The translations under genes were made by a program, and so were the position numbers. The notes under the pieces are model-generated. The model saw nothing but the letters and a program-made list of their open reading frames with translations. It was not told the origin of the DNA and ran no database searches. A DNA stretch of 12,972 nucleotides from contig JAIDLO010000033.1 in assembly GCA_029050995.1 (NCBI GenBank), positions 1 through 12,972 of the forward strand, written 5' to 3'. This DNA is from Eubacterium sp. (GTDB taxonomy: Bacteria; Bacillota; Clostridia; Oscillospirales; Acutalibacteraceae). Positions 1 to 7,175 of the stretch are shown here, one piece after another. How positions within the stretch are numbered: position 1 is the stretch's first letter; each line of letters starts with the position of its first letter.

Positions 1-1
1 A

Positions 2-169
2 GATAATGTATGGATGTGGTTAACAAACAGAAAAGTGACCAATAAGAATGTGACAAAGATAATAAGCTGTGCAAAAACAAGAGATTATATAGAAAATCAA
101 GGATTTAAAGAAATTGAAGTTATAAAAGATATCTACGGCAATAATCGAATGGTTAAAGCTGTAAAATAA
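2..169 (+). CDS. prmC: C-terminal fragment of PrmC-like release factor glutamine methyltransferase (5' partial)
   Basis: The frame is open from base 2 to a TAA at 167-169, giving 55 residues with no start, so the gene is cut by the window edge. The last part reads GFKEIEVIKDIYGNNRMVKA, which fits the end of PrmC (normally GF..IEV.KDLAGNDRVV.A). PrmC is the SAM-dependent enzyme that methylates the GGQ glutamine of peptide release factors. The gene lies 17 nt upstream of the M50 protease gene, and a prmC–M50–scpA–scpB order is familiar in Clostridia. The first ~20-25 residues do not look like the FEIGYDQ-type segment expected there, so the extreme 5' bases may be a poor contig end. Another methyltransferase of the same fold cannot be excluded from so short a piece. 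Confidence 0.6.
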   Translation, partial: DNVWMWLTNRKVTNKNVTKIISCAKTRDYIENQGFKEIEVIKDIYGNNRMVKAVK

Positions 170-186
170 AAGTTTGGAAGTGTATT

Positions 187-858
187 ATGTCTTTATTAAG
201 TGTTTTAAGAAGCGGGGATGCTTCATTAATTCTTGCAGTTGTTCTTTCAAGAATATTTGTTGTATTTTTCTGTCTGCCGATCCATGAGTTTGCGCACGGC
301 TGGGCTGCGTACAAAATGGGCGATCCAACTGCAAAAAACTTGGGTAGATTAACATTAAATCCGTTTCCGCATCTTGATTTATTCGGAACAATTATGTTAT
401 TCTTATTTGGTATCGGTTATGCAAATCCGGTTCCGGTTACAACAAGGAATTTCAAAAATCCGAAAAAGGGTATGATCGTAACATCGCTTGCAGGTCCCGG
501 ATCAAATGTATTATTGGCATTTATCTTTATCTGCCTTTATTATATTGCTTTGCTTCTTCCGTCAAGCCTTGTTATGAGTTTTATTGTAATATTCTTGCAT
601 TATGCTGCAACAATCAATGTTTCTCTTGCAGTGTTTAATCTTCTTCCGATTCCGCCGCTTGACGGCTCAAAGGTTATCGGATTCCTTATTCCAACGAAAA
701 CTTATTTCAAAGTTCTTCAGTATGAACGCTATATTATGATTGGTCTTTTGGTTCTGCTCTTTACAGGTGCTCTTGACACACCGATTGCGTTCATTTCAGA
801 TAAATTGTTGTGGCTTATTTCATTTATTCCGAGTTTACTATTTAGTCTTATTGGTTGA
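187..858 (+). CDS. Site-2 protease family (M50) membrane metalloprotease
   Basis: This 223-aa protein is very hydrophobic and carries the zinc motif HEFAH (HExxH, residues 33-37) in the first membrane segment. A second conserved motif, NLLPIPPLDGSK (residues 151-162, aspartate 159), supplies the third zinc ligand in this family. Further hydrophobic spans follow to the C-terminus. Site-2 proteases cut substrates inside the membrane. This short form without a PDZ domain is the 'site-2 protease family protein' common in Firmicutes, and its substrate is usually unknown. The ATG at 187 has a GGAAG ribosome site 7 nt upstream. The next gene, scpA, starts 6 nt after the stop, so the two are probably cotranscribed. 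The family assignment is firm, and the physiological role is not visible here. Confidence 0.9.
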   Translation: MSLLSVLRSGDASLILAVVLSRIFVVFFCLPIHEFAHGWAAYKMGDPTAKNLGRLTLNPFPHLDLFGTIMLFLFGIGYANPVPVTTRNFKNPKKGMIVTSLAGPGSNVLLAFIFICLYYIALLLPSSLVMSFIVIFLHYAATINVSLAVFNLLPIPPLDGSKVIGFLIPTKTYFKVLQYERYIMIGLLVLLFTGALDTPIAFISDKLLWLISFIPSLLFSLIG

Positions 859-864
859 GGTTTT

Positions 865-1584
865 ATGGATCAGTTAAAGTACAAGCTTGAGGTGTTTGAA
901 GGTCCTATGGATCTTCTACTGCATCTCATAAGCAAGCATAAATTGAATATTAACGATATTCCGATTGTTGAGCTTGTGAATCAGTATCTTGATTATGTTC
1001 GCCAGATGGAAGCTGCAGATTTTGATATTGCAGGCGATTTCCTTGAAATGGCTGCAAGGCTTATCTATATCAAAACTGTTTCACTTCTTCCAAGGCACGA
1101 AGAAGCTGAAAAGCTGAAAACAGAGCTTACCGGCGAGCTGATTGAATACAGGGATTGTAAGCTTATGGCTGAAAAGCTCAGTAAGCAGACAGACGGCTTT
1201 AACCGCTATGTCCGTGATCCGCAGCCGGGATACATAAATTATGATTATGAGCGTTTTCATGAGGGCGAAGAACTTTTGAATGCATATATAGCTGCTGCCG
1301 GCAGAGCGCAGAGAAAGCTTCCGCCGCCTATTGATTCATTCAAAGTTATTGTTGCAAGAAAATTTGTTAATGTTGCGTCTAAAATCAGCACCGTTATGCG
1401 AAAGCTCTGGAACGGTAAAAAGGTAAAATTCTTAAAGCTTTTTGAGGGTGCTGAAACGAAAAGCGATCTTGTTGCAACATTTCTTGCAGTTCTTGAGCTT
1501 GCGAAAACAAAGAAAATATCGATTGAGGGTGCAATGCATAACCCTGATGTTCAGATTATTAATGAGGTAGAAAATATTGAGTAA
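865..1584 (+). CDS. scpA: Segregation and condensation protein A
   Basis: This is the kleisin subunit of the bacterial SMC-ScpAB condensin, which bridges SMC heads and helps compact and segregate the chromosome. The 239-aa length is normal. The N-terminus YKLEVFEGPMDLLLHLISKH (from residue 6) is the hallmark ScpA motif that binds SMC, and the C-terminal ~80 residues form the winged-helix region (FLAVLELAKTKKISI). Translation starts at ATG 865 with a GAGG ribosome site at 857-860 that overlaps the stop of the upstream protease gene. The 3' end overlaps scpB by 8 nt, the usual coupled arrangement for two subunits of one complex. Confidence 0.96.
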   Translation: MDQLKYKLEVFEGPMDLLLHLISKHKLNINDIPIVELVNQYLDYVRQMEAADFDIAGDFLEMAARLIYIKTVSLLPRHEEAEKLKTELTGELIEYRDCKLMAEKLSKQTDGFNRYVRDPQPGYINYDYERFHEGEELLNAYIAAAGRAQRKLPPPIDSFKVIVARKFVNVASKISTVMRKLWNGKKVKFLKLFEGAETKSDLVATFLAVLELAKTKKISIEGAMHNPDVQIINEVENIE

Positions 1585-2185
1585 GGAAAATATTATATCT
1601 AAGCTTGAAGCAATGCTTTTCGCATCGGGCGAGCCTGTTGAGGCAGCAAAGCTGGCAGAGCTTCTTGAGCTTGATATTGAAAATGTAACAAAAATGCTTG
1701 CGCATTTGGGCGATTTATATGATGAAAGAAACAGCGGTATCTGTCTTGTTCGTATAGACGGAAAGTACCAGCTCTGCACAAGAGAGGAATATGCTGATGA
1801 TGTAAGGGCTCTTCTTGAAATAAAGAAGAATACACCTTTATCGCAGGCTGCATTTGAGGTGCTTGCAATCGTTGCTTATAATAAATCGGTAACCAAAAGC
1901 TTTATTGAGCAAATCAGAGGTGTTGATTGTTCAGGTCCTGTTGGAAATCTTGTTCAAAAAGGGCTTATCGAAGAAAAAGGCAGGCTGGATTTGCCTGGCA
2001 GACCGCTTGTTTATGGCACAACTGATAGATTTTTAAGATGCTTTTCATTAAACAGTCTTGAGGATTTGCCTGAGCTTCCGTCTGTTGAAGAGGTTGAAAA
2101 GATTGCAAAGGATCATGGTCAGACCTCTCTTTTTGAAGATGAAAACAGCAAAATACTTACAGAAAATGCAGAAGACGAAGAATAG
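1577..2185 (+). CDS. scpB: Segregation and condensation protein B
   Basis: This is the 202-aa partner of ScpA in the SMC condensin complex. ScpB dimers bind the central part of ScpA. The sequence has the expected two winged-helix domains: the N-terminal one begins ISKLEAMLFASGEPVEAAKL, and the second contains LSQAAFEVLAIVAYNKSVTK followed by GPVGNLVQKGLIEEKGR and GRPLVYGTTDRFL. The start is a TTG at 1577, inside the end of scpA. A GAGGTA ribosome site at 1564-1569 precedes it with suitable spacing, and no ATG in this frame would keep the conserved N-terminus. The acidic tail (residues ~185-202) is typical variable sequence. Expression is probably translationally coupled to scpA. Confidence 0.96.
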   Translation: MSKENIISKLEAMLFASGEPVEAAKLAELLELDIENVTKMLAHLGDLYDERNSGICLVRIDGKYQLCTREEYADDVRALLEIKKNTPLSQAAFEVLAIVAYNKSVTKSFIEQIRGVDCSGPVGNLVQKGLIEEKGRLDLPGRPLVYGTTDRFLRCFSLNSLEDLPELPSVEEVEKIAKDHGQTSLFEDENSKILTENAEDEE

Positions 2186-2205
2186 CATTTGAAAGGATGA
2201 TGCAA

Positions 2206-2943
2206 ATGGTTGTATTTTTAATAATTCTTGCAGTTCTTGTTGTTATCGTTTCCGTTCTTCTTTCTATTTCTGCTACCTTTACGATTACATATAATTCAAA
2301 ATGGGAAACAACTGTTAAGCTCCTTTGGATTGATAAGGAAATAGAATTGACTAAAATTTTGTCTTTTATTCTGTTTCCGGAGAAAAAGGCAGAGGAAACA
2401 AAATCCGGTCTGAAAAATAAATCCGCTTCAAAGGAAAAGACTGTAAAAGAAGAAAATACTGCTGAAATTACAGAAGCTGAAAAGAATAAGGCAGACGATC
2501 AAGAGAATAAATCGGAAAATAAACCGAAAGAAAATAAACCTAAAAAAGAAAATTATATAAAGGAAATATGGCGGAAAGACGGCATTGTCGGCATAATGAG
2601 TTTTGTTTCAAATTTAATTGAAACTGCCTCAGATGCTGTATTAACTTTGTTTAGGGGCTTCCATATTCACTCACTTTATGTTAAAATACTTGTAGGCGGC
2701 GGAGATGCCGCTGATATTGCACAGGCTTATGGACGAGTTTGTAAGTATTATTATCCGCTTAAGGGTATGATTTTAAACGGAATGAAAGTTGATTATTATG
2801 ACGACTGGATTGCGCCCGATTTTATTGCACCAAGAAATGAATATGGCTTTCAGTTTATCGGCTCTATAAGCGTATTTACAATTCTGAAGATTCTGCTTAC
2901 AGCAGGAAAAACCTTTGTGCTTAATATTATTAAAAATAAATAA
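2206..2943 (+). CDS. DUF2953 domain-containing membrane protein
   Basis: This 245-aa protein has no assigned biochemical function. It has one N-terminal membrane segment (residues ~2-23, MVVFLIILAVLVVIVSVLL), then a short beta-rich stretch. A highly charged Lys/Glu/Asn-rich linker (~60-118) follows, with low-complexity runs such as ENKPKENKPKKEN. The C-terminal domain contains GGGDAADIAQAYGR and the YYDDW.AP motif, both recognisable in DUF2953. The family is typical of spore-forming Firmicutes and often sits directly before ytfJ, as it does here. Three in-frame ATGs exist at 2197, 2200 and 2206. I chose 2206 because the GAAAGG ribosome site (2191-2196) would touch the first and leaves 9 nt before the third. 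A role linked to sporulation is inferred from context only. Confidence 0.82.
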   Translation: MVVFLIILAVLVVIVSVLLSISATFTITYNSKWETTVKLLWIDKEIELTKILSFILFPEKKAEETKSGLKNKSASKEKTVKEENTAEITEAEKNKADDQENKSENKPKENKPKKENYIKEIWRKDGIVGIMSFVSNLIETASDAVLTLFRGFHIHSLYVKILVGGGDAADIAQAYGRVCKYYYPLKGMILNGMKVDYYDDWIAPDFIAPRNEYGFQFIGSISVFTILKILLTAGKTFVLNIIKNK

Positions 2944-2965
2944 TCTGTTTTAAGGAGATATAATT

Positions 2966-3367
2966 ATGAAAGAAACACCAGTAAACAAAATAATGGAAAA
3001 CACGCTTGAAAAAATGCGTGAAATGGTTGATGTATCAACAATTATCGGCGAGCCTATGGTAACAGGCGATACAACGCTTATTCCTGTTTCCAAGGTATCC
3101 TATGGCTTTACAAGCGGCGGCACAGATCTTCCGTCAAAAACAAACGCTGAGCTTTTCGGCGGCGGCGGTGGTGGAGGTATCACTATTTCTCCTGTTGCTT
3201 TTATTGTTATTCAGAATGATAAAGTAAGATTAATGCAGATTGATAATTACACTTCATCTGCTGATCGTGCAATTTCTATGATTCCGGAGCTTGTTGATCA
3301 GGTTTCTCAGCTTCTTAAAGCAAAGAATAATGATACCGAAGCTAAAAGTGAAGAAAAAGCTGAATAA
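2966..3367 (+). CDS. ytfJ: GerW/YtfJ family sporulation protein
   Basis: This 133-aa protein matches the YtfJ (GerW) family, conserved in endospore formers and made in the forespore in Bacillus subtilis, where it affects spore germination. Diagnostic features are the N-terminal helix NTLEKMREMVDVSTIIGEPM (residues 12-31), the segment IPVSKVSYGFTSGGTD (39-54), a run of seven glycines at 65-71, and ITISPVAFIVI straight after it. There is no signal peptide. A good AAGGAGAT ribosome site at 2952-2959 precedes the ATG. The gene sits between DUF2953 and a D,D-carboxypeptidase, a grouping that supports a spore-former host. The C-terminal tail (from ~118) is charged and poorly conserved. Confidence 0.92.
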   Translation: MKETPVNKIMENTLEKMREMVDVSTIIGEPMVTGDTTLIPVSKVSYGFTSGGTDLPSKTNAELFGGGGGGGITISPVAFIVIQNDKVRLMQIDNYTSSADRAISMIPELVDQVSQLLKAKNNDTEAKSEEKAE

Positions 3368-3381
3368 TTCGTATTAAATTT

Positions 3382-3418
3382 TAATCACCTGCTGCATATA
3401 TATTTTAGCAGGTGATTA
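3382..3418 (+). terminator. 12-bp inverted repeat: ytfJ terminator that also covers the downstream ribosome site
   Basis: The arms TAATCACCTGCT (3382-3393) and AGCAGGTGATTA (3407-3418) are perfectly complementary around a 13-nt AT-rich loop and are followed by TTTTGTT. This is terminator-like for ytfJ. The right arm contains AGGTGAT (3410-3416), an exact match to the distal part of the Shine-Dalgarno consensus and the only ribosome site for the carboxypeptidase gene. In read-through transcripts the stem would therefore hide that site. The dual role is inferred from position. Confidence 0.7.
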
Positions 3419-3420
3419 TT

Positions 3421-4464
3421 TTGTTGAAAAAGTTTTCCTTGATTTTAGCTTTTCTTCTTTTTATTCCAACAGTTTCCTATGGTGCGGAATGCAGTGCTGC
3501 CTCGGCAATTGTGATTGACGGCTTAACAAATGAAATTCTTTATGAGAAAAATGCTTATGAAGAACGAAGTATGGCATCCACTACGAAGATTATGACCTCG
3601 CTTATTGCTTGTGAAAGCGGAAAGCTGGATGATGTTGTTTCCGTAACGGATGAAATGGTAAATGTAATCGGAACATCATTGGGGCTCAGGGCAGGGGATA
3701 AAATTTCTCTTTATGACCTTGTTGTCGGTATGCTTATCGTTTCGGGTAATGATGCCGCCAACGCTGTTGCAATTCATCTTGGCGGAAGTGTTGAGGGCTT
3801 TGCAAAAATGATGAATGAAAAGGCGCAGTCAATCGGTATGAAGAATTCTCTTTTCGTAACGCCGTCAGGTCTTGATGAGGGCAAGCATCATTCAACGGCA
3901 TATGATATGGCTGTTCTTGCTTCCTGTGCCATTAAAAATGAAATCTTTGCACAGATTTGCAAAGAAAAGCGAATGGAAGTAACAATTAACGGAGAAAAGC
4001 ATTCTGTTTATAATCATAATAAGCTTTTGTCTTTTCTGGATGACTGCATTGGCATTAAAACAGGGTATACAGATAAGGCGGGAAGATGCCTAGTTTCCGC
4101 TGTAAACAGAAACGGCAAAATCATGATTTGTGTAACGATGAATGACGGAAACGACTGGAATGATCATATTTCACTTTTCAAAGCGTGTGATAAAAAGTAT
4201 CAGAAAAAAGAATTTAAGGATGTTGTTAATATCAATGTTGTCGGCGGATATCAGGATAAGATTTCAGCTTCTTATTCTGCTGAAGTTAATGTTTTAGATT
4301 CCGAACAGGTAACAGTTGAATGTTATTATTTTCCGTTTGTTTATGCGCCTGTTGAACAGGGCAGTGAAATCGGAAAAATCATTGTAAAATATAAAGAAAA
4401 GGAAGTAACTTCTGCGCCGATTACGGCAGAAGAAAGTGTTGAATATTATGCCAAACAAGAATGA
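3421..4464 (+). CDS. Secreted D-alanyl-D-alanine carboxypeptidase (DacF/DacB-like, peptidase S11)
   Basis: This is a low-molecular-weight penicillin-binding protein that trims the terminal D-alanine from peptidoglycan stem peptides outside the membrane. All three catalytic motifs are present: STTK (nucleophile Ser53, Lys56), SGN (108-110) and KTG (213-215). The N-terminus MLKKFSLILAFLLFIPTVSYGAE is a signal peptide. The C-terminal ~90 residues form the beta-rich PBP5-type domain, but I see no clear C-terminal amphipathic anchor. The open frame extends to GTG 3412, but that codon lies inside the AGGTGAT ribosome site, so I place the start at TTG 3421 (TTG 3424 is the alternative), giving 347 aa. 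Its position after ytfJ resembles sporulation-type DacF genes. The start lies under the hairpin described just upstream. Confidence 0.92.
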   Translation: MLKKFSLILAFLLFIPTVSYGAECSAASAIVIDGLTNEILYEKNAYEERSMASTTKIMTSLIACESGKLDDVVSVTDEMVNVIGTSLGLRAGDKISLYDLVVGMLIVSGNDAANAVAIHLGGSVEGFAKMMNEKAQSIGMKNSLFVTPSGLDEGKHHSTAYDMAVLASCAIKNEIFAQICKEKRMEVTINGEKHSVYNHNKLLSFLDDCIGIKTGYTDKAGRCLVSAVNRNGKIMICVTMNDGNDWNDHISLFKACDKKYQKKEFKDVVNINVVGGYQDKISASYSAEVNVLDSEQVTVECYYFPFVYAPVEQGSEIGKIIVKYKEKEVTSAPITAEESVEYYAKQE

Positions 4465-5191
4465 TGTAAGGCTTCAGAAATTTATGGCAGACTGCGGTGT
4501 AGCTTCCCGCAGAAAAAGCGAAGAAATTATTGAAGCAGGAAAGGTTAAAGTAAACGGTCATATTGCGCATATCGGCGATAAAATCAATCCGAAAAAGGAT
4601 TTGGTAACCGTTTACGGCAAAAAGCTTAATAAAGTAAATTCCATGCGTTATATTATGCTCCATAAGCCGAGAGGCTATCTGACTACTGTTTCGGATGAGC
4701 TCGGCAGAAAAACAGTTATGGATTTGGTTAAGGATGTTAACGAAAGAGTTTATCCTGTCGGCAGGCTGGATAAGGATTCCGAGGGGCTTCTTATCTTAAC
4801 GAACGACGGCTCTTTCGCAAATGCTTTAACGCATCCGCGCCATAACTTTGCAAAGGTTTATCGTGTAACGGTTCGCCCTGCTGTTTCTGATGAAATGCTT
4901 TATAAGCTCAGAAACGGAATTGAAATAGACGGCAGGGAAACAGCCCCTTGCGAGGTTACTGTTATTACGCAGGAGCAGGGCAGAGTTGTCCTTGAATTCA
5001 TACTCCACGAAGGCAGAAACCGCCAGATCAGAAAAATGTGCGATGCTGTCGGCTTGGAGGTCGCAAGACTAAAAAGATCCTCTATGGGCTCATTAAAGCT
5101 TGGTATGCTCCCGCAGGGTAAATGGCGAGACCTTACCGAAAACGAAGTTAAAAAGCTCCTCCGCTCCTCTGAGAAAAAGGTTGTAGAGTAA
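4448..5191 (+). CDS. rluB: rRNA pseudouridine synthase, RluB/RsuA family
   Basis: This 247-aa protein converts a specific uridine of rRNA to pseudouridine (23S U2605 in the E. coli RluB numbering). An N-terminal S4 RNA-binding domain (VRLQKFMADCGVASRRKSEE, then KVKVNGHIAHIGDKI) is followed by the catalytic domain with YMLHKPRGYLTT (about residue 63 onward) and the active-site motif GRLDKDSEGLLILTNDG, in which Asp108 is the expected nucleophile. The downstream block HEGRNRQIRKMCDAVGLEV is also diagnostic. The frame continues upstream to GTG 4436, but ATG 4448 gives the normal N-terminus. The gene overlaps the end of the carboxypeptidase gene by 17 nt. A strong terminator follows. RsuA-type alternatives are less likely given the sequence and gene order. 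Confidence 0.93.
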   Translation: MPNKNDVRLQKFMADCGVASRRKSEEIIEAGKVKVNGHIAHIGDKINPKKDLVTVYGKKLNKVNSMRYIMLHKPRGYLTTVSDELGRKTVMDLVKDVNERVYPVGRLDKDSEGLLILTNDGSFANALTHPRHNFAKVYRVTVRPAVSDEMLYKLRNGIEIDGRETAPCEVTVITQEQGRVVLEFILHEGRNRQIRKMCDAVGLEVARLKRSSMGSLKLGMLPQGKWRDLTENEVKKLLRSSEKKVVE

Positions 5192-5211
5192 TTTAAGATA
5201 AAGTTAAAAAT

Positions 5212-5241
5212 AAAACGGCATTGATTTCAATGCCGTTTTTT
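5212..5241 (+). terminator. Rho-independent terminator after rluB
   Basis: The arms AAAACGGCATTGA and TCAATGCCGTTTT pair perfectly around a very short T-rich loop and end in a six-T run. The stem lies 20 nt after the rluB stop and closes the long prmC-rluB transcription unit. The A-rich left flank means it could also work on the minus strand. Confidence 0.9.
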
Positions 5242-5280
5242 ACTGTCAATAATGAGGCGTGAACAGATTTGGTTTATGTA

Positions 5281-5302
5281 GGGTGCGATGACCAAATCGT
5301 AC
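5281..5302. repeat. Short imperfect palindrome (REP-like intergenic element candidate)
   Basis: GGTGCGAT and ATCGTACC can form an 8-bp stem (one G·U pair) around the loop GACCAA, preceded by TATGTAG. It is a GC-richer island in a strongly AT-rich spacer and is separate from the rluB terminator. It resembles the short palindromic intergenic elements beginning TGTAGGG that I recall from some Ruminococcaceae genomes. Only one copy is present here, so this is a suggestion. Confidence 0.35.
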
Positions 5303-5342
5303 CGTAAGCTAATAATTATAATTAAAATAATAAAAAAAACAG

Positions 5343-5371
5343 TTGTAATTATAAATATAAAGTGTTAGAAT
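5343..5371 (+). promoter_or_regulatory. Sigma-A-type promoter of the biotin-carboxyltransferase operon
   Basis: A TTGTAA -35 box (5343-5348), a 17-nt spacer and a TAGAAT -10 box (5366-5371) predict a start near 5378 and a 5' leader of about 67 nt. It lies after the rluB terminator and before a gene with a strong ribosome site, so the next three genes have their own promoter. Confidence 0.6.
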
Positions 5372-5387
5372 ACCGAAGAATAGATAT

Positions 5388-5413
5388 TTCTGGAAGTTTT
5401 GACTTTTTCAGAA
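5388..5413 (+). promoter_or_regulatory. Leader hairpin upstream of the carboxyltransferase operon
   Basis: In the predicted 5' leader, TTCTG (5388-5392) pairs with CAGAA (5409-5413), with an inner AAGT/ACTT stem and a TTTG loop. The structure is weak and AT-rich, lies about 17 nt before the AAGGAGG ribosome site and is not followed by a U-run. I do not recognise a known riboswitch. It may affect mRNA stability or be incidental. Confidence 0.25.
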
Positions 5414-5444
5414 TTATGATTAATCTATCAAGGAGGATTTTTAA

Positions 5445-6767
5445 GTGAGTGAACTTACAGTAACAAACACTGAAGCACGCAAAAGGCTTTTATCGCTTTT
5501 TGATGAAGGCACTTTTACAGAGCTTGATGCTTTTGCTAAATCTGCAGACGGCGAGATTGAAGTTGTTGCAGGCTACGGCTCAGTAAATGGTGTTTATGTA
5601 TATGCTTTCTCACAGGATGTAACTGTAGACGGCGGTGCAATCAGCGTTGCACAGTGTGCTAAAATTAAAAAGATTTACGAACTTGCTAAGAAAACAGGTT
5701 CAGCTGTTATCGGTATTTACGATTCAAACGGTATGAAGCTTAAAGAGGGCTTTGAGGCTCTGAATGCTTACGGCGAAATTTTAAAGGCTTCAACATCAGT
5801 TTCAGGTGTTGTTCTTCAGATTTCAGTTGTTGCAGGCGCATGCCTTGGCACTTCTGCTCTTATGGCAAATATGGCAGATGTTGTTATTGCGGCTAAGGAT
5901 GCAGATTTCTATGTAACAGCTCCAAGTGGTGTAACTGCTGAGGACTCTTTCAAGCAGGGAACAGTAGATATCCTTGCTGATGATGTTGATGCAGCTATTG
6001 CTTCTGCAAAAGAATTGGTTTCAGTTCTTCCTTCAAATAATCTTGAAGCAGCTCCGATGTTTGATTTTGAAGAAAAGTTTTCAGATGTTGCTGATGCAGA
6101 CACTTCTGCAAAGGATATTATCTATGCAGTTGCTGATGACAACAGCGTTGTTGAAATCAAAGCAGGCTATGCTGAAAATGTTGTAACTGCTTTTGCGCAG
6201 ATGGGCGGCTCAACAGTCGGCTTCGTTGCATTTGACGGCAAGGCTGTTTGCCCGAATTGTGCATATAAGGCTGAAGCTTTCATCAAGCTTTGTGATGCGT
6301 TTAATATTTCAATTGTTACCCTTGTTAATGCAAAGGGCTTAAATAGTGAAAAAGAAAATCAGATGCTCGTTGCTGCTACGAAGCTTACATCAGCTTATGC
6401 AACTGCAACCTGCCCGAAAATTTCTGTTGTAACAGGTAAGGCAATCGGCGCTGCTTATATTGTGCTTGCAGGAAAAGGCTCAAATGCAGACCTTGTTTTC
6501 GCTTGGGATACTGCTGTTGTTTCTCCTCTTGAAACAGAGTCTGCCGTTTCATTCCTTTATAATGACAGACTTGCTGCAGGCGAAAACAGAGCAGAGCTTG
6601 AAAAGGAATATGAAGCTGATATGGCTTCTCCGTTCACAGCAGCTGCTTGCGGCGCTATTGATGATATCTTTGTTCCTGCCGAAACAAGAACAAAGCTTAT
6701 GAACGCTCTTAGCTTTTTAGACAGCAAAAGAGAAACTACAATTCCAAGAAAACATTCAGTTAAATAA
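5445..6767 (+). CDS. Carboxyltransferase-domain protein, divergent 12S/MmdA/PccB-like subunit
   Basis: This 440-aa protein belongs to the acyl-CoA carboxyltransferase superfamily, which moves the carboxyl group between biotin and a CoA thioester or similar acceptor. Recognisable blocks are ARKRLLSLFDEGTF (residues 11-24), VYAFSQDVTVDGGAIS (52-67), FIKLCDAFNISIVTLV (279-294), GKAIGAAYIVLAGK (331-344) and the terminal PRKH. It is shorter than usual (about 510 aa), lacking the N-terminal KQH..GKLTA region. Several active-site blocks are altered: SNGMKLKEG (94-102) where SGGARIQEG is usual, GACLGTSA (131-138) for GPCAGGAV, and LETESAV for MGPEGAV. The GTG start at 5445 has a perfect AAGGAGG site 8 nt upstream. 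Biotin carrier and OadA-like genes follow, so it is probably the third part of one biotin enzyme. The substrate is not deducible. Confidence 0.85.
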   Translation: MSELTVTNTEARKRLLSLFDEGTFTELDAFAKSADGEIEVVAGYGSVNGVYVYAFSQDVTVDGGAISVAQCAKIKKIYELAKKTGSAVIGIYDSNGMKLKEGFEALNAYGEILKASTSVSGVVLQISVVAGACLGTSALMANMADVVIAAKDADFYVTAPSGVTAEDSFKQGTVDILADDVDAAIASAKELVSVLPSNNLEAAPMFDFEEKFSDVADADTSAKDIIYAVADDNSVVEIKAGYAENVVTAFAQMGGSTVGFVAFDGKAVCPNCAYKAEAFIKLCDAFNISIVTLVNAKGLNSEKENQMLVAATKLTSAYATATCPKISVVTGKAIGAAYIVLAGKGSNADLVFAWDTAVVSPLETESAVSFLYNDRLAAGENRAELEKEYEADMASPFTAAACGAIDDIFVPAETRTKLMNALSFLDSKRETTIPRKHSVK

Positions 6768-6784
6768 TAGGAGGATTAACGATT

Positions 6785-7165
6785 ATGAAAAGATATACAA
6801 TTACAGTAAATGGAACACCTTATGATGTAACAGTTGATGAGGCAGGTGCTTCTGCTCCTGCTCCTGTAGCCGCTGCCCCTGCAGCTCCTGTAGCAAAGCC
6901 AGCCGCTGCTCCTGCTCCTGCAGCTAAACCGGCTGTATCCGGCGCTGAAGGTTCAGTTAAGGTTGAGGCTCCTATGCCCGGTACAATTCTTGATGTTAAA
7001 ACATCTGTTGGCGCTTCAGTTAAGTCCGGCGATGTTCTCTGCATCCTTGAAGCAATGAAAATGGAAAATGAAATTGTTGCTCCTGCTGACGGAACAGTTG
7101 CGTCTATTGCTGCAAATAAGGGCGATAGCGTTGAAGCAGGCCAGGTTCTTGTTACTTTAAACTGA
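6785..7165 (+). CDS. Biotin carboxyl carrier protein (biotinyl domain, 1.3S-like)
   Basis: This 126-aa protein carries a C-terminal biotinyl domain with the canonical biotinylation motif EAMKMENEI. Lys92 is the expected attachment site. The fold signature VEAPMPGTILDV (~60-71) and the closing GDSVEAGQVLVTL are complete. The N-terminal segment MKRYTITVNGTPYDVTVDEA resembles the start of transcarboxylase 1.3S and decarboxylase gamma/carrier subunits. A flexible Ala-Pro linker (~22-50), built from repeated GCT/GCA and CCT codons, joins the two and lets biotin swing between active sites. The length is close to that of the Propionibacterium 1.3S subunit. The gene sits 17 nt after the carboxyltransferase gene with an AGGAGG site at 6769-6774, and 10 nt before the OadA-like gene, so the three are one operon. 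Confidence 0.95.
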   Translation: MKRYTITVNGTPYDVTVDEAGASAPAPVAAAPAAPVAKPAAAPAPAAKPAVSGAEGSVKVEAPMPGTILDVKTSVGASVKSGDVLCILEAMKMENEIVAPADGTVASIAANKGDSVEAGQVLVTLN

Positions 7166-7175
7166 GGTGACGGAT

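Noticed and set aside
5372..5444. Riboswitch in the leader of the carboxyltransferase operon
   Set aside because: Only one short AT-rich hairpin is visible and no conserved riboswitch core (cobalamin, TPP, SAM or similar) can be recognised.
5974..6702. Leucine-rich plus-strand frames inside the carboxyltransferase gene
   Set aside because: These are frame-shifted readings of GCT/CTT-rich codons in a gene that is intact and conserved in frame.
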